Source: Neostethus bicornis
Taxonomy: Eukaryota > Chordata > Actinopteri > Atheriniformes > Phallostethidae
Assembly (NCBI GenBank): GCA_902685375.1
Contig: LR738559.1
Coordinates: forward strand, 21,617,001 to 21,681,000
Length of the DNA stretch: 64,000 bases
Reading direction: 5' to 3'
Part shown: positions 43,691 through 54,429 of the stretch, piece after piece
Layout: each line of letters begins with the position of its first letter
How positions within the stretch are numbered: position 1 is the stretch's first letter
Made by a program: the position numbers and the translations under genes
Notes under the pieces: generated by a model
What the model was told of the DNA's origin: nothing
The model's database searches: none
Seen by the model: only the letters and a program-made list of their open reading frames with translations

Positions 43691-44584
43691 TAGGTAAACT
43701 ATTTCAAATTATATACTGTGGACACTTTTTTTTCCAAGTTACAATAGACACAGTTACACTTACGGCACTGACGTTAGTAGCCATTTAACTGCTGCATAAG
43801 AATAATTAAACGCACGAAAGGAGACAGGACCTTTTTGCATAACTTTTGGTAATCTTTGGCTTCTGTTATTCCTTTTTTTATTATAGGGCGCAAATTTACA
43901 ACTACTGTATAACAATGATTAGGGAAAATGTATACATTAATTATCTGCTTTCTGAAAACATTGGCATATCTGCAGTTGGCATATCGTTTGCATCAAGATT
44001 TGATCATAGTTTTTTTTACTATTGGTGGTATAACTGAACATGTGTGTCGAATTTACAATAAATGCCCGGCTTATACTTCATACGACAGATTTTGCAGTAG
44101 CCTACGAGCTGTCATAAAGTAAATTATTTACCGGTTTTTGTTTTATTCTTATTATTGAAATCATAACAGCACAAACAATTTCTGCCAATTTTATAAGTTT
44201 TCTTGCATTTTTAGGGAGAAGGAGGGGCTGGATGATGTCATCGTCCAAATCTTATTTCTTTAAATTAAAGAAAAGGAAAGCAGCACAAACAAAAATTTTT
44301 ACAGCACAAAACAGCACAAACGTAGCACAAACGATTGACACCATTTTTAAGAGTTTTCTCGCATTTTTAAGCAATGTGAGGGGCTGGATGACCTCAGATT
44401 GACCTATAAAAGAATCGTTAATATCTACAAAAATAAAACGGCACAAACGAAAATTTTTACAGCACAAAACAGCACAAACGATTGACATATTTTGTGTTTA
44501 TTTTTGTTTATATATTTTTTTAAGAGGGGCCAACTTCACGGAGCTGTTCTTAGCTCCCAATTTTCGATGCATTTCGGCATTTTC

Positions 44585-44735
44585 TTTCAGGCGTCACGGC
44601 AGCAAGTCAGTTTCTGTCATCATGTCCTTGTTCACTGCATCCATAAAGCTTCTCTTTGGTCTTCCTCTAGACCTCCTGCCTGGCAGTTTCTCTCACTCCT
44701 CTACACATGTCCAAACCATCTCAGCTTTAAACTTT
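44585..44735 (-). mobile_element. LINE-B short 3' fragment
   Basis: Plus-strand TCTTTGGTCTTCCTCTAGAC and CCAAACCATCTCAG are the reverse of the RGRPKR and RWFGH codons. Decayed; it starts just outside the long-TIR element. Confidence 0.65.
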
Positions 44736-46265
44736 CACTTGTATGTTTTTTACTTTTTTTTTGTCAGATCCAACAGGTTGATTGTGATGCCTAATATTGT
44801 AACTACAAATGGTCACTTCACTTTATCCCCTTGTTTTTTTCTTTGTATCCTGTTCTTCCACTTCCTCCCTCCCCCTCTGTCCTCACTATTCCCTGTCAAG
44901 TTCAGCAAAAAGAACCTCAGAAAGCACAGACAGGATGTAACATTAAAAACAAAACATTTGCGAATTCAATGGGAGGTGATTGGACACAGTTATAGCAGAT
45001 AATATGCAGGAGAGGGAGGATTGGGGGAGTCTTCCAGTGGACTCCCCACCTGCAGGAGGGACCGTTTGGTGGGGTGAAGGAGGAAATGGGAGGCAGCTGA
45101 TTGTGGGAACCCTGGCTGTCTGCCTGTTAGCAACATAGGTTAAATATATTTCCTAATCTAGTCCGATTCTCATCAGATTACATAAAAATTAAACACATTG
45201 AACAATAAGATCAGATTAACCTAAAAAGTTTAGTAAATAAATATAATCTTATGTATTTATTGAATAAATTAAATGCAATAATTTGAAGAAAATTTAAAGA
45301 AAAGAATAAACGCTTGGGGATTGTTGGGTAAAAATTTCCTCTGCAAGGGTTTTTTTTTTGCTAATAAGACCCCTAAACAGGATCCAGTAAAACCTCCAGA
45401 TGTAACAGTGCAGACAATAATAATCCAAAGCAACAGCTTCCTTATCCCGCTTTGGGTTTCATCCCTCCCAGAAAACATCTGAGAGCAGTTAGCAGGAGAT
45501 GAGCTCCTCCTCCTGCTGCTTTCTGAACATCTGGATGGCACAACCAGGCCTTGCCATTCTCTAAATCCAAACAACGCTGCTCATTTAATTGTCTTCAGTA
45601 TCAAAATTATTGTTACTTTGTGTTTGATTTGATAAAAACAAGGACTTTTGTGCACTTTTTAACACATAGAAAAGACATTATTTGTAACATTTGAGTTAAT
45701 CCGAGCTCATCTGAAGATGACTTAACATCTTAATGTGTGTTTGCCTGCAGGTTTGTTTTGTTTAACAGCTGCTGATGTGGTTGAACAGGAAGTGAAAATA
45801 AGGTGAAGAGGCTGCCGAGCTGAAGAGTGGGTTAAGTGAAGTCATTTTTTACCCCGGCTGGATTTGAGGAGAGAGAGAGACCACATTGCATTCTTTTCCA
45901 TTGAGGTCATCTTTTTCTTCTCTGTGGTACTCAGCGAACTTCAGGCTGGACTGAAGCTCAGAGATGGACTGCACATGCTCAGTCTGAGATTAGAGAGGGA
46001 TGGACTGCACATGCTCAGAGTGTGTCTACTTCCACTTTAGAAAAACTTCCTGATCCTCAAAGAGGACAGGTTAATGAAGTCACAGAGCTGAGCAGACCTG
46101 AGTTTGTTTGGGGTTTATGATGTCAATCATTCAGGATGTTTTGATTGTTTTTACTTTTTTTATTATTTAGAGAAGGAATTTCAACCCAAATCAATATGTT
46201 TGAACAGTGCTTTTAGATAAAAGAATTCCTTGTTGAGTAATTTGCGGTTTCCAATAATCTAATAC
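44736..46265. other. Intergenic, nothing recognised
   Basis: Contains a short duplicated motif GATGGACTGCACATGCTCAG-like at 45962 and 45999; otherwise no feature. Confidence 0.4.
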
Positions 46266-46269
46266 TATT

Positions 46270-46565
46270 TGAACACAAGGTTTTTGGTCATGGATTTTGT
46301 TCTCCATCACGCCCACATTCCAACATATGCAGGAAGTGCTCTGCTCATGCTCAGTCTTTCCCCTCAATGAAGAGCACTTTTTTTTTCTAAATGCATCAGA
46401 ATACCAATAAAACTTAGATAACTTGATGCACTTTACACTTTATTTGTGGCCTCAAATAAGATTTACTCTGTGTTGTGCATGTGCTTAAGAGGTGGGACTA
46501 AGCTTGAAGCAAGAGGAAGGGGCAATTCAATGTGTCAAAACTAAAAGTGAAACTGAATAAATGTT
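46270..46565 (+). repeat. Dispersed repeat, partner of 39220-39545
   Basis: Diverged second copy, same orientation, with CATCACGCCCACATTCCA, TGCTCATGCTCAGTC and GACTAAGCTTGAAGCAAGAG. Confidence 0.5.
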
Positions 46566-46800
46566 TTCAAAGCATTTATTTTGGTTAAAATTACATTTCT
46601 ACAATTAAAAAAGTACAATATTTATCTGTAAATGCAATGAGATTAGAACGATCATCCCGGGTGGGTTGGTAGGTGGCGATGATGGCGGCTAGAGATTAGG
46701 TGATGATTTTAAATGCCTGTTCAGGCACATGAGATGTATAATAGCCATTTAGGATAATTCTGGTGGATCACTCTGATGTTTATTAATGCACACCGTTCTT

Positions 46801-48080
46801 GTCAAATTGAATTGAATTGAAAATACTTTATTAATCCTCGAAGGGAAATTTGATGCTGTAGTGCAAACACTTCAATGCCTTCGTCCTTCCAGTGGTCCCT
46901 CCAGTGGTCCTTCCAGTGGTCCTGCCAGTGGTCCGTCCAGTGGTCCCTCCAGTGGTCCTTCCAGTGGTCCTGCCAGTGGTCCGTCCAGTGGTCCTTCCAG
47001 TGGTCCTTTCAGTGGTCCTTCCGGTGGTCCTTCTGGTGGTCCTTCCGGTGGTTCTTCCGGTGGTGCTTCCAGTGGTCCTTCCAGTGGTCCCTCCAGTGGT
47101 CCTTCCAGTGGTCCTTTCAGTGGTCCGTCCAGTGGTCCTTCCAGTGGTCCTTTCAGTGGTCCTTCTAGTGGTCCTTCCAGTGGTCTTTCCGGTGGTCCTT
47201 CTGGTGGTCCTTCCGGTGGTTCTTCCGGTGGTGCTTCCAGTGGTCCCTCCAGTGGTCCTTCCAGTGGTCCTTCCGGTGGTCCGTCCAGTGGTCCTTCCGG
47301 TGGCCCTTCCAGTGGTCTCTCTAGTGGTCCTTCCGGTGGTCCTTCCGGTGGTCCTTCCAGTGGTCCCTCCAGTGGTCCTTCCAGTGGTCCTGCCAGTGGT
47401 CCGTCCAGTGGTCCTTCCAGTGGTCCTTTCAGTGGTCCTTCCGGTGGTCCTTCTGGTGGTCCTTCCGGTGGTTCTTCCGGTGGTGCTTCCAGTGGTCCTT
47501 CCAGTGGTCCCTCCAGTGGTCCTTCCAGTGGTCCTTTCAGTGGTCCGTCCAGTGGTCCTTCCAGTGGTCTTTCCGGTGGTCCTTCTGGTGGTCCTTCCGG
47601 TGGTTCTTCCGGTGGTGCTTCCAGTGGTCCCTCCAGTGGTCCTTCCAGTGGTCCTTCCGGTGGTCCTTCCAGTGGTCCTTCCGGTGGCCCTTCCAGTGGT
47701 CTCTCTAGTGGTCCTTCCGGTGGTCCTTCCGGTGGTCCTTCCAGTGGTCCTTCCCGGTTCGCTATCACGGTGTGAAACCTGGCATCTGAACAGGTGCCAG
47801 TCCGTTATGAGTCCACGGAGTTGGGCTTTAATGAAGCACATCAAAGTGGCCCCTCCACATTCCTGCTGGGTCAGTACGAGCGTCCCCAGTTCCTCCATCT
47901 TGCCAGTGAACGACCGGATTTTACCAATGACTGCCACAGGGACACTGGGCTGAAAGTGCCTCCTTTCAGATTGTCTTCGTCTCAGTTCTGTCAGGACTCC
48001 TCCAGCCACAGTGAATCTGCATCTGAGAGGTAGCTGCTTGTTGTGCGTGCAAACAAAGTGGGGCGACTCCATGACCAGCA
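46801..48080 (-). mobile_element. LINE-C-like deletion derivative carrying a 12-bp array
   Basis: An open 416-codon minus frame starts at 48081. Its first ~110 residues include IRSFTGKMEELGTLVLTQQ and CGGATLMCFIKAQLRG, a decayed start of an L2-type endonuclease (compare KMDEL..L...Q.E, SLMCFTETW in such elements). The 12-bp array follows directly. Beyond it, 46860-46801 on the minus strand is the LINE 3' tail with CAAATTTCCCTTCGAGGATT and AATAAAGTATTTTCAATTCA. So 5' and 3' LINE parts are joined with the array between. Confidence 0.6.
46886..47757 (+). repeat. 12-bp minisatellite, about 72 copies, with 420-bp higher-order period
   Basis: Units are CCTTCCAGTGGT and variants (GGTGGT, CTTTCAGT, CCGTCC, GCTTCC). 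The 46981-47100 block recurs exactly at 47401-47520, a 420-bp (35-unit) shift. The second block then lacks 36 bp (three units) found in the first, and afterwards the two re-align. All six frames stay open because 12 is divisible by 3. Confidence 0.97.
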
Positions 48081-48464
48081 TAACAAGACAATGGGGAGCT
48101 AGCCGTTGAAAAATATGGCTAGCTTAAAAATCAGCCGTCGAAGTAAAACAATGCAGTCAAAAATGACGTCCAAAGAGCGCACAAAGTCACATCTCCAGAA
48201 CGGGACAAAGCCCAAAAGAAGGGACAGAAACAAAGTGATTTAAAAAATATATATAAAAATTTTTAGGAAGACGGCGAGAGCTTGGGTTCAGAGGCAAGAC
48301 AAAGGTTTCAAAGTACAGCAGAGCAGGAAGACACAACGGACAGTCCATCACCTGGCAAGATAAGCCAAGGTGTGAGAGGCAGGTATGAGTAGTTGGGGAA
48401 GGAAGAGTTGGACCAGAAGGCTGGAAAAGCTGTAGAGGATTCCTGGCAAACAAAGACACCTGGT

Positions 48465-48545
48465 GTAAGAAGTGTACCCTACCTCTTGCCTGAAATCAGC
48501 TGGGATAAGCTCATTTTAGGGATAAGAGGTTCAGAAGACGTAACG
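48465..48545 (+). mobile_element. SINE tail fragment
   Basis: GTGTACCCTACCTCTTGCCT, GAAATCAGCTGGGATAAGCT and GGTTCAGAAGACG match the tRNA-headed SINE 3' end. Confidence 0.55.
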
Positions 48546-48989
48546 AACATTTATGAAATACTGTATTTGCAAATGATCTGTCCGTTCATGTTTTTCTGTT
48601 TCAAATGTGTGGTCTTGCTTTAAAGCAATTGACCATCTATTTGTTGCCATTCATTCATTATTTTTTTTTAACCCCTCATTCCTGTCGCAGTCACCAATGT
48701 ATTTGTGGCAAAGTATGCTAAATGGGCTGAGTCCGTTCTGCTGGCTCTATTTATACAAAGAGAACGGTAATGAAACTTTTGATTCAACCAAACAGATTTT
48801 GAGCTTGTATTTCTAGACCAGAGAGGCAGTGTACCCTGCCTGGGTCTTCTGGCAGGCTTCATACTTGCTGATTGAACAGCTACATTGGTTAGCAACCGTC
48901 TGATGGGGGCTACGTGAACAGAATGTTGTTTTAAAGCCGTAAAATCGTTTTTTCATCAGCAAAAAACAAATGAAGGAGGAAAACAAACA

Positions 48990-49322
48990 GACTTGATGGC
49001 TGAGGTTCAGGGATCTAAGTCCCAGAGTGAGGCCAAAGCTTGAAACACTGTTTTTTCTGTGCAGAGTTTGCATGCTCTCCGCATGTTTGCGTGTTTTTTT
49101 TTCTGGGTACTCCAGTTTCCTGCCACCCTCCATAAACATGCATTTTGAGTTAATTGGTTGTGGCAAAATTGCCTCTAGCAGTAAGTATGTGTAGATGGTT
49201 GTACGTGTGTGGCCCAACAGCAGACTGGTGACATGTTCGGGGTGCATCCTGCCTCTCACCTGAAATCAGCCGGGGTAGGCTCCGGCACTCCTCGGTACCC
49301 TATAAGGGGTCAGAAGATGAAT
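48990..49322 (+). mobile_element. tRNA-headed SINE, nearly complete, diverged
   Basis: Body GCAGAGTTTGCATGCTCTCC, CAAAATTGCCTCTAGCAGTA and CAGACTGGTGACATGTTCGG, ending GGGGTCAGAAGATGAA. The head is degraded. Confidence 0.7.
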
Positions 49323-50735
49323 AACTGAATGTTTTACGTGGAGTTGTTCATCTTTGAAACCCAGGCTATTTTTTTCTTGTGTAAATTCGGAACCATAAGA
49401 TGATTTTATAACAATATAATAGTTACTAAAGGCCTGATTGATACGGATGTAGCACTGCTGAAGGTCTAGGTATGAAGTGTATGATTGGTCAGAGACCAGA
49501 CCAACAGAGCTGAACCGAGAATTCAAACTGGAACATTACTCCATCAGCAGAGTGAGTGTGCAGAAACAAACACCACCGTATGCTTCCTACATTCTTACAT
49601 AAGGACGCATTCCACACCAAATGTCAAACAAAACAAATAAAAACACCCCCAACAGACAAGCAGGTACCTGCTATGTATTAACCATTACATATCAGATAAA
49701 CATCCTTAGATCTGAATGGAACGTGTGATGTCTGCGCCTTTTAGGAAATATTAGAGGAATATTTTTGCCCTGGTGGGAGAGTTTGGAAAAGTTGCTCGAC
49801 TTCATTTCGGAGAGAATGAGTCATCAAACAGATGGGATTTTTTCCCTGACTCTTTCTTACCTCCAGCTGCACATTTCAGGCTTTTCTCTAAGTTCTGTGG
49901 AGGTTTTAAGTTTTTAGAAGGACAAACTAAACTCCCAGATCTCCTCCTACTCAGCCATCTTTGTTCTTCTTTCCACTTTTCTCTGGGTTTTAATGTTGAA
50001 CTTCTCTCTCCTTGTCTTTCTCTGCAGGCCACAGTATTTATGAGTGTACGCGGAGAGGTGGCGGGCAGATGGAGTAACGATATTTCCAGACGGGATCTCT
50101 GAGCTCATTTCTCCACACTGATCTCTACAAACTGCTTCATGAGTCAGGCTGAGAAGCAAATGAATAAACTGGTGAAAAAGAGAAAAAAAAAAAACTAACT
50201 AACTGTTTCTAATGCATTAAAAAATACAACCCTAAGAAAATCAAGTTGGATTATTTTAGCTTAAAACTCTAAATGAGAGAAACCGGGTAAAGAGGAACGA
50301 GGATCTACCTCCCAAATGTTAAAAATAACAGAGTTAAATCACCCTGAAGAGACAGCAGGTCAACTGGAAACACTCTACAGAAAGGAATGTGAAGGAAACT
50401 CTGAGTTTGCTTCATTTTAACACCTCAAACCATTATGTATCCGATGCTTAGTGTGTCTTTTCTAAAATAAACAGCATCATAACTTCATGCTGATATAATT
50501 TTTTTATTGCAACATCTTTTTTTCTTAGTTTTAGGCTCTGAAAGTTTTTTCTGATGTCGTAAAAACTCAAAATTAAAATGTTAAATTAAAATCACTTTTT
50601 ATGATTCCGCCCACATAGAAGAATTTGGAGGAGGCACTGAGCTCTCAGGGTGTGCCGTCCTGCTTTGTGAATTACCTATACTGTAGGTACTCAGTACCAG
50701 CTATATTTCAATTTCAAGTTTTCAGGTTAATGTTA
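49323..50735. other. Intergenic, nothing recognised
   Basis: AT-rich; frames at 49773-50102 have no recognisable domain and no clear splice structure. Confidence 0.4.
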
Positions 50736-50739
50736 CAAA

Positions 50740-51667
50740 GGCCCCGTCCACACGTAGCCGGGTCATATCTGCTGTCCTCCGTTTTAGAAAAACGCTTGCG
50801 TCCACATGGAGCCGTATAAACACGCTTCTGAGTGCGATTATGAACATGCCAGACCAGTAGTCAGCAGTATTGATATAAACGTAAGTTCTGAGCTATCCAA
50901 TCAGAGCTCCTCTGTCATCATTTCCGCAAAACCTGAAACATGGCGCCAGGCATCTCGTTTGTGTGGACCGACAAGGAGGTGGAATTGCTTTTAAAAAGTC
51001 GTTCTGTTCCGTCATCTTCCGCTTGTTCCGGGGACGGGTCACGGAGACATTGTCTCTCCAGCAGGTCCGGGGTCTGCCTCTTGGTCTCCTCCTGATGGGA
51101 AGTGCCCAAAACACCTCGCCCCTAAGGCGCTCGGGGGGCATCCTGACCAGATGCCCAAACCACCCCGTCTGGCTCCGCTCGACCTGAAGGAGGAGTGGCT
51201 CGACACCGAGCCCCTTCTGGATGGCAGAGTTCCTAACCCAATCTCTGATTGAGAGCCCAGCCACCCTGCGGAGGAAGCTCATTTCGGCCGCTTGTATCTG
51301 CGATCTCATTCTTTTGGTTACCACCCACAGCTGGTGACCATAGGTGAGGGTTGGAACATAGATAAAAAGTCGTCATCAACTATAAAGTTAATAAAACACA
51401 GGAAAGTATAGACGATCCAAACAAGGACGCACACGAATGACGTATGTGCATTACTTGTCGCAGATAGTGATGCATAAAAACGCAAATCTCCGTTTTGCAC
51501 GTCCTCATACAAACGCAAAAATTGAGTTTTCAAAAATCTCCACTTTGGCCGGAGCTTTCCAAAACGCCGGTCTTGAGTGAAAAAAAAATCTCCGTTTTTG
51601 AGTGAACGGCAAAACGGATAAAAATATATGGGCTTTCAAAAATACGCGGCTACATGTGGACGGGGCC
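50740..51667 (+). mobile_element. DNA transposon with GGCCCCGTCCACA termini, split by a LINE
   Basis: Left end GGCCCCGTCCACACGTAGCC and right end its imperfect inverse GCGGCTACATGTGGACGGGG-CC. The only flanking identity is AAA on each side, so the target duplication is unclear. At 50940 an ATG opens MAPGISFVWTDKEVELLLKS, the start of a Myb/SANT-type protein found in fish DNA transposons, cut off by the LINE-A insertion at 51003. Confidence 0.68.
51003..51363 (-). mobile_element. LINE-A 3' insertion with target-site duplication and a single unexpanded unit
   Basis: Flanked by the 10-bp direct repeat AAAAAGTCGT (50993-51002 and 51364-51373). Minus strand encodes VTKRMRSQIQAAEMSFLRRV, VERSQTGWFGHLVRMPPERL and RRRPRGRPRTCWRDNV. 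The 5' edge stops within the first SIYVPTL unit, so there is one ancestral unit and no array. Confidence 0.85.
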
Positions 51668-52200
51668 AAAAGATTGCGATCACAAAGGTTGACGTCACAA
51701 AGCGTTCATTGTTGATACAGTTTGGAGTTTAAGGCATGTGGAGGCATTTTGGCATCAACTTGATCTTGTTTAGATGTAATGATGTCTTTATGTTTTGGAT
51801 GTTTTGCTTTAAAAATTGATCAGATTTACTTTGAAATCAGACTCAGAGTCAAACTTTTTCGTTAGCTTTTCCCTGTGTTTAGCTCTGCCACGCTCACCGA
51901 CAGCCTCACACATTATCTCAAGCAAGGGAAGGATACAGTCATATTTTCCATCCTTTCTCTGTCTGACTGGATGTGTGCAGCAGCGGGGAAGGATGGGAGA
52001 GACAGAGAAGGCAGGGCAAAGGGGGAGGGATGAGGTTCAGATGGGGGCTGGGACTTCAGAGACAAGAGGAAAAGCAGATTTAGAAAAGGACTGAAAGGAA
52101 ACGTCCCTGTAAGAAAAAACAACGTGTTAAACAAGGAAGGAATCCATGATCGAACGACTTAAAACAAACACATTTATTCAATAAGGATAAACGGACCATA
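51668..52200. other. Intergenic, nothing recognised
   Basis: No feature seen. Confidence 0.4.
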
Positions 52201-52224
52201 TATTTCTTCTCCTTTCAGCATTTC

Positions 52225-52900
52225 CCTTCAGGGGGCGCCACAGCAAGTCAGTTTCTTCCATCTAACCCTATCTGCTGCATCCTCTTTGGTCACACCAACT
52301 ATCTTCATGTCTTCCTTCACTGTATCCATGAACCTCCTCTTTGGTCTTCCTCTAGTCCTCTTTCCTGGTGGTTCCAAACCCAGCATCCTTCTTCTGATGT
52401 ACTCTCTCTCTCTCCTCTGCACATGTCCAAACCATCTCAGTCTGACCTCTCTGACTTTAAAACCTCTAACATGTGCTGTTCCTCTGATCCTGTCCATCCT
52501 GGTCCCTCCCAGAGAGATCCTCAGCATCTTCATCCCTGATACAAACATCTCTGTTTCCTGTCTTTTCCTCAGTGACACTGTCTCTAGACCAATCAGCATG
52601 GCCGCTCTCACCACACTGTCTCTAGACCAATCAGCATGGCCGCTCTCACCACACTGTCTCTAGACCAATCAGCATGGCCGGTCTCACCACACTGTCTCTA
52701 GACCAATCAGCATGGCCGCTCTCACCACACTGTCTCTAGACCAATCAGCATGGCCGCTCTCGCCACAGTTTTGTACACTTTCTCTTTCATTTTATCTGAA
52801 ACTCTTCTATCACACATCACACCTGATACTTTCCTCCACCCATTCCAGCCTGCTTGAACACGCTTCTTCACCTCTTTTCCACACTCTCCATTGCTCTGGA
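52225..52900 (-). mobile_element. LINE-B 3' fragment carrying a 38-bp array
   Basis: Minus strand from 52614: RAAMLIGLETVSLRKRQETE, EMKMLRISLGGTRMDRIRGT, RWFGHVQRRERE, GKRTRGRPKRRF and DRVRWKKLTCCGAP. Upstream (52770-52900) is the RT-thumb region ending near the VRCKVYKTV-equivalent, with the array between. Confidence 0.82.
52581..52770 (-). repeat. 38-bp minisatellite inside LINE-B, five copies
   Basis: Unit starts at 52581, 52619, 52657, 52695 and 52733, each with CTCTAGACCAATCAGCATGG. One copy has GGTCTCACC in place of GCTCTCACC. The unit is the LINE segment coding VRAAMLIGLETV. As 38 is not divisible by 3, the frame is broken after the first unit. Confidence 0.96.
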
Positions 52901-53071
52901 CTTGTTGACTACATGTTACTCATTGTTACACACTTTTTTTAAATGACTTCTTGATTCAGATGTAGGTTTGACTTCATCCCAAAGACTTTATGCTCATGTT
53001 TTCATGTGTTGGATGGTTTTTTTTCCCAAAGCTGTTTCCACACTACCTTCCCAAAGCTCCTTCCCCACACT

Positions 53072-53340
53072 TGGGGAGGGGTGACTTAGTTGGTCGGGTT
53101 ACTGTCCTGTAACTGGAGGGTCCCTGGTTTGATCTCTCCCGCCAAGAGTTCATGCCAATTTGTCCTTGAGCAAGACGCTGAACTCCCAATTTCTCTGATG
53201 AAAGTGGTTTGTGCCTTGAATGGCAGCATCCCCATCAGGTATGAATGTTTGTGTGAATGGGTGAATGGGAGCTACAGTGTAAAGCGCATTGTGTGCCAAT
53301 GCAGGTAGAAAAAAGTTGTATAAGTAGAATCCACTAGAAA
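53072..53340 (+). mobile_element. SINE with TGTCCTTGAGCAAGAC body
   Basis: Contains a tRNA-like head (CTTAGTTGGTCGGGTTACTG; GGTTTGATCTCTC), then TGTCCTTGAGCAAGACGCTG, GGTGAATGGGAGCTACAGTG and TATAAGTAGAATCCA. Same family as 60075-60320. Confidence 0.72.
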
Positions 53341-53990
53341 CTATATCATTGCTCCCAAAGGGAGTTTGATTGTAATGCCAATTCACAGGTTTCATATTTG
53401 GACCTGTTGTTCTGAAAGATTCTTCTACCGAGCATCTTTTATGATTTGATGTCAGCAATGCATCATTTTTCTTAAACACAAGTTTGTCTTCCAAATATTT
53501 GAAACCAAATCAAAACCATCAAATGCTGACACAGACGTAAGACCAGGGTAAGGAGGTGTGATGTGAGGGTCAGAGAGAGAAGCAGATTTAAATAGGTCAC
53601 TTTGAACATGGAAGTGAGTCCATGTTCCGTGTGTCAGGCATAAGTAAATTCCCGAGATGGAAGGTCAAGCGGCTATAAGCTATGACCCTAATTGTGCCCA
53701 CTTGTGCACATTCTCCCTTAAGATGGGCATTTGGAAACAGTGCAATGAATGGATGAGCAAGACCGGAGGGAGCGAGAAGAGGTGGCAATACGAAGGAGAT
53801 CAGAAAGAAAGGGCAGTGGGAGGTTCTGAACAGCCTTAAAGGTCTGAATTTGATGGGCAGCTCATGGGTTTAATGAGGGACCGGGGTGATGTGATGGAAG
53901 GATGGGGATCTGGAGGAATTATGGGTGTGTTGAAGTTAATTAAGGGATTTCTGGGGGAGGCCAAAAAGGAGGGAGGTGCAGTAGTGTAGT
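53341..53990. other. Intergenic, nothing recognised
   Basis: A weakly LINE-like stretch at 53800-53960 (GGTTCTGAACAGCCTTAAAG) cannot be assigned. Confidence 0.4.
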
Positions 53991-53994
53991 AGTA

Positions 53995-54215
53995 GGAGGA
54001 GACGACAGCTCAGTGGTTAGAGAGTTCGCATGCGGACCGGAAGTTCGCGGGTTCATGTCCCACAGAGAGCCCGTCTAGGGTCCTTGGAGAAGACACCTAA
54101 CCCCTGCTTCTCCCACCATTGGCACCGTCGAAGGGCAGCCTGCTGTGGTGTAAGGAGTGCAGCACACAAATTTCCCTGGTGAGGGATGAATAGAGTAATT
54201 CATTTATTTATTTAT
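53995..54215 (+). mobile_element. tRNA-derived SINE, complete
   Basis: A box GACGACAGCTCAGTGGTTAG, B box GTTCGCGGGTTCATGTCCCA, body CCTTGGAGAAGACACCTAAC and tail GAGGGATGAATAGAGTAATT followed by (ATTT)n. Confidence 0.82.
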
Positions 54216-54221
54216 TTATTT

Positions 54222-54420
54222 TTTAGTCAACACGAGATGTGACCAGACCGTGGAGCAGGATGGCAGTGCTATTCGAAGACAAAGAGGGACGAAGATGAAT
54301 GATGTTCCTGAAGTGAAAAAAGGAAGAGTGAGTGACACTGTTGATGTGAGACTGAAAGGAGAGGGTAGAATCAGGGATGACACCCAGACTCTTGGACTTG
54401 AGGGTAAACTGCATTTTAAG
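54222..54420 (-). mobile_element. LINE-D internal fragment
   Basis: Minus strand codes SLGVIPDSTLSFQSHINSVT and HFRNIIHLRPSLSSNSTAIL then HGLVTSRVD, the L2-type RT thumb (LGV.FDS.LSF..HI). It directly abuts the SINE. Confidence 0.72.
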
Positions 54421-54429
54421 GCAGCTTTT

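Larger units (their letters stand above)
41411..44546. mobile_element. DNA transposon with ~303-bp terminal inverted repeats
   Basis: Left repeat 41411-41713 and right repeat 44096-44546 are nearly identical inverted copies, starting CAGCTCCGTGAAGTTGGCCC. The right copy has an extra 147 bp (44341-44487), a diverged internal duplicate. Flanking direct repeats are TTCTTAG (41404-41410 and 44547-44553), extendable to 9 bp GTTCTTAGC because of overlap with the terminus. The interior is a SINE, a LINE-C fragment and AT-rich filler; no transposase is seen. Superfamily is undecided: 8-9 bp duplication allows hAT or Mutator-like. Confidence 0.82.

Noticed and set aside
46861..48081. Frames of 298-416 codons over the 12-bp array (SGPSSGP, VVLPVVLP, TGRTTGRT) as low-complexity proteins
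   Set aside because: All frames are open due to the 12-bp period. No promoter, splice site or conserved domain supports a host gene, and the flanks are LINE sequence.
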